Below, one piece after another: positions 41,551 to 46,540 of a stretch of 46,540 nucleotides of DNA. Numbering within the stretch: the stretch's first letter is position 1; each line of letters begins with the position of its first letter. Position numbers and translations under genes: made by a program. The DNA comes from Bacteroidota bacterium (GTDB lineage Bacteria > Bacteroidota > Bacteroidia > Palsa-965). A model generated the notes under the pieces. That model was not told the origin of the DNA, searched no databases, and saw nothing but the letters and a program-made list of their open reading frames with translations. The stretch covers positions 9,708 to 56,247 of the forward strand of contig PLYR01000075.1 in NCBI GenBank assembly GCA_003153435.1, written 5' to 3'.

Positions 41551-42118
41551 ATATTTCCTGTTCCTTTTTAGTATCAGCTCACTTCTGCTTTCCTCCTGTG
41601 GAGAGGATGAGTTCAGTCCCAAGCCAAAAGGATATTTCAGAATTGATCTTCCGGCTAAAACCTATACAACCTATGATAAGGGATGCCCTTTCACGTTTGA
41701 ATATCCCAAATACTCCAGACTGGTTGCTGATCCGGAACGTACTGCGGAACCTTGTTGGTTAAATTGGGAGTTTCCCCGTTACGGTGCTACATTGCATATT
41801 AGTTATAAAGATCTTCATGACGATGCAATGAATTATATAAAAACTTCCTGGGACATGGTACAGAAGCATATCCCCAAGGCCTCTGCAATGAATAATGATG
41901 AGGTGCTGAACCGGGAAAATAAAGTTTATGGACTCGTATTCAATATCGGAGGAAATGCGGCATCCCCATTGCAATTTTATTTGACAGATAGCACCAGGCA
42001 TTTTGTGCGTGCAGCCTTATATTTCAGTGCCGTTCCCAATGAGGATTCTATTAAACCTGTTTTTGATTTTATTCATGCGGATATTCTGCATATGATTAAG
42101 ACATTTAAGTGGAAATAG
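41540..42118 (+). CDS. gldD: Gliding motility lipoprotein GldD
   Basis: This 192-residue lipoprotein has signal and lipobox S-S-L-L-L-S-S-C-G (Cys20). The conserved GldD start of the mature part is recognisable: P-K-P-K-G-Y-F-R-I-D-L-P, followed by C-P-F-T-F-E-Y-P. GldD is required for gliding in F. johnsoniae and is widespread in Bacteroidota, including non-gliders. It begins inside the last codons of gldE, indicating tight coupling. Confidence 0.95.
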   Translation: MNLKYFLFLFSISSLLLSSCGEDEFSPKPKGYFRIDLPAKTYTTYDKGCPFTFEYPKYSRLVADPERTAEPCWLNWEFPRYGATLHISYKDLHDDAMNYIKTSWDMVQKHIPKASAMNNDEVLNRENKVYGLVFNIGGNAASPLQFYLTDSTRHFVRAALYFSAVPNEDSIKPVFDFIHADILHMIKTFKWK

Positions 42119-42202
42119 AGTAGTGGATGTCCGCTGAGGGAATTTTGGATTCTCCCATGAAATCTTTACCTTGTAGCTTCTTGCCACTCAGCAATCTGCT
42201 CC

Positions 42203-44608
42203 ATGAATAAATTACCAGTCCTGCTTTTTCTCTTTATTCTTTTCCTTTTTCCTCACTCAGGGAACTCTCAAACCTTAAAATATTCCAGGATAAAGATATT
42301 TACAGATCAACAAGGCCTAGCCCGGTTGGCTGCAGCGGGTGTGACCGTTGATCATGGGGATAGAAAACCGGGGCAGTCATTCACGTCAGATTTCTCTGCC
42401 AGGGAAATATCATTGATTCAATCTATGGGCTTTAAAACTGAGGTAATCATTGATGATGTTTCTGCATTTTATGCGGAACGATGTAAAGAGAGAGCAGCTA
42501 TAGGTTCGAATTTAACACCACAAAACGCAGGGTGTGCAACCGGAAGGGTTTACCCTGTACCGGCCGGTTTTAAGTACGGTTCGATGGGAGGATATCCAAC
42601 CCTTGTTGAGATTCTAGCTACGCTGGATACGCTGGCAGCAAGATATCCAAACATAATCAGTGGAAAAGCCACAATCAATTCAACTACCTCCATCGAAGGC
42701 CGGCCTCTTTACTGGGTCCGAATTTCCAACAATCCCAATGTTTCTCAAAGCAAACCTCAGATCCTCTATACGGCCCTGCACCATGCCAGAGAGCCGGCAT
42801 CTGTGTCACAGATGCTTTACTATATGTTTTATCTCTGTGAGAATTATCCAAGCGATCCGGAGGTGAAATTTCTGGTGGACAATACCGAAATGTATTTTGT
42901 GCCTTGTATAAACCCCGACGGGTATGTCTACAATCAAACAACCAACCCCGGTGGAGGTGGCTTATGGAGAAAGAACAGAAGGAATAATATGGACGGAACT
43001 TACGGGGTTGACCTGAACCGGAATTATGGTTTTTGCTGGGGATATGACAATGTCGGTTCTTCCCCTATGACCAGTAGCGACACTTACAGAGGGACCGCAC
43101 AATTCTCTGAACCGGAGACGGCAATGATGAAGTACATGGATTCTACTCACCATTTCAGGGTGACTGTTAATTATCACACCTATGGAAATGACCTGATCTA
43201 CCCCTGGGGATATAACCTGAGTATTTACACACCCGATTCTGCCGTTTTTTCGCAGGTGAGCGGTTTGATGACCGGTGATAATCATTTCAATCGGGGAACA
43301 GGAAACCAAACAGTAGGATACACCGTGAATGGAGATTCAGATGACTGGGCTTATGGAGATACCATTACTAAACCTAAGGTTCTTGCGATGACTCCCGAAA
43401 TTGGAAGTACTTCCGACGGTTTCTGGCCCGCTCAAAGTTCGATTATACCGATTTGTCAGAATTCTCTGGTGCAGAATCTGAATGCTGCACTTTGCATTAC
43501 TAAATATGCCATCGTCGTTGATCAGTCTCCTTATTACCTTACTCAGAGTAATGGTTTTCTTGATTATAAAATAAAACGCATCGGCCTTGATAGCCCTGCA
43601 ACTTACTCCGTAAAGTTTGTACCCCTTAGCCCACAGATAACTTCCATGGGAGGTCCATACCTTTATACTGCTCTGGGTCTGATGCAGGAAATAAAGGATT
43701 CTGTTTCTTTTGTGGTGGCTGGGACAACACCTCCTTATACAAAGCTTAGTTATGTGATCTCCGTTAGTAACGGTTCGTATATTCATACCGATACCATAAC
43801 AAAAATCTATTGCCCGCCTTACACTCCTCAAATACCATTCTCAAGTGATGGAAGCACAATTGTCGGTTGGAGTTCTTCTGTTTGGGGTATTAGTAATGCT
43901 TATTATGTGTCTCCTTCATCTTCCATCACGGATAGCCCTTCAGGAAATTATCCGGATAATGCAGATGAAACTATTACCAGTACCAACCCGATTGACCTCA
44001 CCAATTACATATCAACGAGATTAAGTTTCTGGGCACGTTGGCAGTTGGAGCCGGGATATGATTATACAGAGTTTAAGATTTCGGTTGACAATGGAAGCAC
44101 TTGGATACCACAATGTGGAAAGTACACCATTCCGGGAAGCGGCAATCAGGATCAGGGAATGCCTTTGTATAATGGATTTCAGTTAGGATGGGTGAAAGAA
44201 GAGATAAGCCTGGATGATTATATCGGGAAGTCCATTTTATTGAGATTTGAACTTGTCAGTGATGGAGCCGTTAATTACGACGGGTTTTATTTTGATGACC
44301 TCCAGGTAACTGGACTTAACGGGTCTGAAGGAATTCAGGAACAAAAAAATAATCCAATAAGTATTTACCAGAACATCCCGAATCCGGCACGGGATCAGAC
44401 CTCTGTGCATTATCAAATAAAAAATGGAACAGGAGGGGTGTTTAAACTTTTCAATGCTCTGGGGCAGATCATCTATCAGCAACAACTCGGCACTTCAGAA
44501 GGCGAAGTTTTACTAGATACGAAAGCTTTTGATTCAGGAGTCTATTTTTACAGGATTGAGAATGAGAAGGGCTCGTCCCAACCTTTAAGAATGGTGCTTA
44601 CAAAATAA
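42203..44608 (+). CDS. Secreted M14 zinc carboxypeptidase with type IX sorting domain
   Basis: This 801-residue protein has a signal peptide ending near G-N-S-Q. A propeptide-like region (to ~115) precedes the M14 catalytic domain. Zinc ligands His194 and Glu197 lie in H-H-A-R-E, and V-D-L-N-R-N-Y is the arginine-containing substrate-binding motif. The third zinc His is in V-N-Y-H-T-Y and the catalytic Glu in M-T-P-E-I-G. A beta-rich region (about 545-710) of MAM/jelly-roll type follows. The last ~80 residues are a T9SS type A sorting domain (Y-Q-N-I-P-N-P-A-R-D through G-V-Y-F-Y-R-I). It is likely exported to the cell surface or medium for peptide degradation. Confidence 0.93.
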   Translation: MNKLPVLLFLFILFLFPHSGNSQTLKYSRIKIFTDQQGLARLAAAGVTVDHGDRKPGQSFTSDFSAREISLIQSMGFKTEVIIDDVSAFYAERCKERAAIGSNLTPQNAGCATGRVYPVPAGFKYGSMGGYPTLVEILATLDTLAARYPNIISGKATINSTTSIEGRPLYWVRISNNPNVSQSKPQILYTALHHAREPASVSQMLYYMFYLCENYPSDPEVKFLVDNTEMYFVPCINPDGYVYNQTTNPGGGGLWRKNRRNNMDGTYGVDLNRNYGFCWGYDNVGSSPMTSSDTYRGTAQFSEPETAMMKYMDSTHHFRVTVNYHTYGNDLIYPWGYNLSIYTPDSAVFSQVSGLMTGDNHFNRGTGNQTVGYTVNGDSDDWAYGDTITKPKVLAMTPEIGSTSDGFWPAQSSIIPICQNSLVQNLNAALCITKYAIVVDQSPYYLTQSNGFLDYKIKRIGLDSPATYSVKFVPLSPQITSMGGPYLYTALGLMQEIKDSVSFVVAGTTPPYTKLSYVISVSNGSYIHTDTITKIYCPPYTPQIPFSSDGSTIVGWSSSVWGISNAYYVSPSSSITDSPSGNYPDNADETITSTNPIDLTNYISTRLSFWARWQLEPGYDYTEFKISVDNGSTWIPQCGKYTIPGSGNQDQGMPLYNGFQLGWVKEEISLDDYIGKSILLRFELVSDGAVNYDGFYFDDLQVTGLNGSEGIQEQKNNPISIYQNIPNPARDQTSVHYQIKNGTGGVFKLFNALGQIIYQQQLGTSEGEVLLDTKAFDSGVYFYRIENEKGSSQPLRMVLTK

Positions 44609-44610
44609 GA

Positions 44611-45369
44611 CTATTCTTTCGTCCTGTCTATTTTTACAATGGTAAGCAGAGAGCTTCCCCACCATTGCCTTGGTAAGATCCAGTCGCTAAACCTAATCAT
44701 AGCCGCAGGAATCCTGTTTAGTGCTCTGCTTAAGCTACTTTGAGGCGCACCAACCTGTAGGTTACGTTTGCCTAGAAGCTTTACTGTCAGCCACCCTGGA
44801 AGATAGAGAAGCTTAAAGAAATAATGCATCGTTAAAACCCTTCCTCCAATCTCTGTCATTTCCTGACGAAGCATTTCCATAGTATAGCGTCTGAAATGCC
44901 CGAAAAACACATCGTAATTGGACCAGAGTTCTTTCCTGGCTGGAACTGCAATCACCAAGTATTCAAGATTGGGAAAGGAAATCTGAAGTTTTTTAAGAAA
45001 AGGAACCGGTTCTTCAATATGTTCTATGACATCCAGGATCAGGAGTGTCTTTACTTTTTTTCGATAACCTTCTTCCAGGTCATTTGCATCGGTTGCATGA
45101 AAAAGATAGGATTTTTTTTCCGCAGCCTGATCTGACAAGTCACAACCTTGGCAATCTAGTCCCTGCTTACGGAGAAATTCTACGACAATACCGCTTCCGC
45201 ATCCTACCTCAAGCATTGGACTTCCATCACTACAATATTTTTTGAGTTGACTATAAAGATGTTTGTTCCTGGCCAGATACCAATACCCATCTTCTGCCCC
45301 TGGAGGAAAGTCAAGCGCTGCCTGGTCGGCATTGTATGCAGTTTCCTTAACGGAAATTGGGGTTTTCAT
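44611..45369 (-). CDS. Class I SAM-dependent methyltransferase
   Basis: This protein of about 252 residues has the SAM motif L-E-V-G-C-G-S-G-I-V and motif L-L-I-L-D-V-I-E-H-I-E-E-P, typical of Methyltransf_11/23-type enzymes of lipid, sugar or quinone metabolism. A C-terminal hydrophobic/basic stretch (F-F-K-L-L-Y-L-P-G-W-L) suggests membrane association. The ATG at 45369 is preferred; one at 45393 would overlap the upstream gene by 47 bases. Because the overlapping upstream gene is a GT39-like membrane protein, a role with polyprenyl-linked sugars is possible but not shown. Confidence 0.82.
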   Translation of the reverse strand: MKTPISVKETAYNADQAALDFPPGAEDGYWYLARNKHLYSQLKKYCSDGSPMLEVGCGSGIVVEFLRKQGLDCQGCDLSDQAAEKKSYLFHATDANDLEEGYRKKVKTLLILDVIEHIEEPVPFLKKLQISFPNLEYLVIAVPARKELWSNYDVFFGHFRRYTMEMLRQEMTEIGGRVLTMHYFFKLLYLPGWLTVKLLGKRNLQVGAPQSSLSRALNRIPAAMIRFSDWILPRQWWGSSLLTIVKIDRTKE

Positions 45370-46540
45370 AGAGCGCGATATAAACTTGTCCATTGTGTAA
45401 TTCCTTTACCAGCTTCCAGGTTGGTTTGATAGCCTCTATCTGAGGAAGAAGATCCGTATTACAAACATTGGAATGAAGGTAATAATGAAATTTGCTTAAA
45501 GGGCCATCAGCTGCGTTCGTGTAATGCAGATCGGAGTTTTTGAGATTAGTGTAGCGCAATGGATCAATGAGGGGAAACTGAGTGGCAATTGTTTCAGGTT
45601 CGATCTTCTCCTTCCGGATAAAGTCAAGCATCTGATCTTTGAGTTCGAAGAATGGAAGGACTTTAAGAGAGGTATCCCAGTTATTGCTGAAACGTTCAGG
45701 ATAGATCCAGAAATTACCCGTGAATAATCCTGCTACAAGGATGAGAAGCAGAGGTATTCTCTTTCGGACTTCCAGATGCTGAAGCAAAGCACAAACCAGC
45801 AGACAAAGGCCGGGGAATACAGGAAGGAAGTACCGGTCGCCTGCCGGGTTAGATAGGGCAGCCAGCAACAAAAGAAAAACAATAGCTGGAATCAACGTGA
45901 TTGCAAAAAGGGTTCTTAAGGCAGGATCTTTTTTGCCGGAGCCGAGCAGACGGAAGCCTCCTCCAAGTGCTAAGAGCCAGAGAAAGATTCTGCCTGAATC
46001 AGCCAGCTTCCATTTCAGGAGCAGGTATTTTTTCCCCATTTCAGAAAGGCTCAGGATTTTTTCTCCCGCAAGTTTTGGCTCCGGATAAAAGAAATACCAG
46101 CCGGTGAGAAAATGATGGTATATAGCCCAAAGGAATAAGGCAAGAACAACGGGAATAAATAATAGTAATGTCTTCAACTGAAAGCGTTCCTTGGAAGATG
46201 AGAGAACGAGCTGGATCAGGAAAAGAGAAAAAACAGTAACGACTCCTCTCTTCGTACTGAAGGCAATCAGGACGAGAACCAGGCTATAGCGCACAAATCT
46301 TTTATCAAGCAGGGCATTAATAGCCAATAGAAAAAAGAAAAGGGCAGGAATATCATAGGCCATCAAGATGCCCTGGGTAACAAATGCAGGCTCCACACAG
46401 AGAAGAAGCATGGCCCAGGGCACGACGCTTTCATGGAGCAGTTTTTTAGCCAGACGGTGATAAGCCCATACGATGCCCAGTGTGAATGGTAAAACGAAGA
46501 GGTGTGAAACAGCCAGCGTTTTACCAAATAAGAGCCAGGC
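45347..46540 (-). CDS. GT39/ArnT-like membrane glycosyltransferase, 5' end beyond window
   Basis: This frame is open to the window edge, so the N-terminus is missing; about 397 residues are visible. Many hydrophobic helices are present, including L-A-V-S-H-L-F-V-L-P-F-T-L-G and A-L-F-F-F-L-L-A-I-N-A-L-L. This fits the later membrane part of polyprenyl-phosphate-sugar-dependent (GT39/PMT_2-type) transferases. The key N-terminal acidic motif cannot be checked. The C-terminal ~120 residues are soluble. The polyprenyl-phosphate mannose synthase at 28.7-29.5 kb could supply such an enzyme, but the two are 16 kb apart. Family assignment is moderate. Confidence 0.68.
   Translation of the reverse strand, partial: AWLLFGKTLAVSHLFVLPFTLGIVWAYHRLAKKLLHESVVPWAMLLLCVEPAFVTQGILMAYDIPALFFFLLAINALLDKRFVRYSLVLVLIAFSTKRGVVTVFSLFLIQLVLSSSKERFQLKTLLLFIPVVLALFLWAIYHHFLTGWYFFYPEPKLAGEKILSLSEMGKKYLLLKWKLADSGRIFLWLLALGGGFRLLGSGKKDPALRTLFAITLIPAIVFLLLLAALSNPAGDRYFLPVFPGLCLLVCALLQHLEVRKRIPLLLILVAGLFTGNFWIYPERFSNNWDTSLKVLPFFELKDQMLDFIRKEKIEPETIATQFPLIDPLRYTNLKNSDLHYTNAADGPLSKFHYYLHSNVCNTDLLPQIEAIKPTWKLVKELHNGQVYIALYENPNFR

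Noticed and set aside
1-46540. tRNA or rRNA genes, CRISPR arrays, insertion sequences, phage or toxin-antitoxin genes
   Set aside because: I looked in all intergenic gaps and among the coding regions and found no cloverleaf, regular spaced repeat array, transposase or phage protein. The window looks like ordinary core chromosome.

Overview
The window is a densely packed chromosomal segment from a member of the Bacteroidota. Four kinds of evidence support this. It carries gldE and gldD gliding lipoprotein/membrane genes beside ssb and mutY. It has a secreted carboxypeptidase with a type IX secretion C-terminal domain. It has Bacteroidota-type families (a DUF4296 lipoprotein, a 29-residue AURKAIP1/COX24 protein, a dihydroorotase with Q-V-H in place of H-x-H). 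Upstream of many genes there is a TAnnTTTG -7 promoter element, often only a few bases before the start codon. No rRNA, tRNA, CRISPR array, insertion sequence or phage gene was seen. The order below the phylum cannot be settled from this sequence.

Layout. 1-1.5 kb (minus): Mrp/NBP35 ATPase (cut by the window edge), an alkyltransferase-like protein, and TrmB. 1.55-2.6 kb (plus): a GT28-like glycosyltransferase. 2.6-5.2 kb (minus): a PhoR-like histidine kinase, a PhoB-like regulator and a second, orphan PhoB-like regulator. 5.3-11.6 kb (minus): a TolC / RND pump / adaptor efflux operon, preceded by a doubtful small exported protein. 11.8-19.6 kb (plus): a large phosphate block with an outer-membrane porin, pstS, pstC, pstA, pstB and phoU, followed by a DUF47 protein and a PiT transporter. 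19.7-28.7 kb: assorted metabolism (LuxE-like acyl-adenylate enzyme, thioredoxin-like protein, TyrS, epimerase, DUF4296 lipoprotein, SDR, VOC protein, PlsC-like acyltransferase, dihydroorotase). 28.7-33.0 kb (minus): polyprenyl-phosphate mannose synthase, acetyl-CoA synthetase, ArsC-like protein, and prfB with its +1 frameshift. 33.1-35.4 kb: small membrane protein, RecX, MFS transporter. 35.4-42.1 kb: rng, the 29-residue protein, a TPR protein and HU on the minus strand, facing mutY, ssb, gldE and gldD on the plus strand. 42.2-46.5 kb: M14 carboxypeptidase, methyltransferase, and an incomplete GT39-like membrane protein.

The most notable signal is regulatory. Four promoters (the PhoB-like regulator/kinase pair, the orphan regulator, the porin-pst operon, and the DUF47-PiT operon) each carry direct repeats of TTAAnnnn with an 11-bp period. 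The first repeat begins 47-48 bp upstream of a TAnnTTTG-like -7 element in all four. This is the geometry of a PhoB/PhoP box, and it suggests a self-contained phosphate-starvation regulon whose regulators, outer-membrane porin, high-affinity ABC importer and PiT transporter all lie within 17 kb. PstC also carries a PstS-like lobe inserted between its first membrane helix and its permease core, and a perfect hairpin separates the porin gene from pstS.
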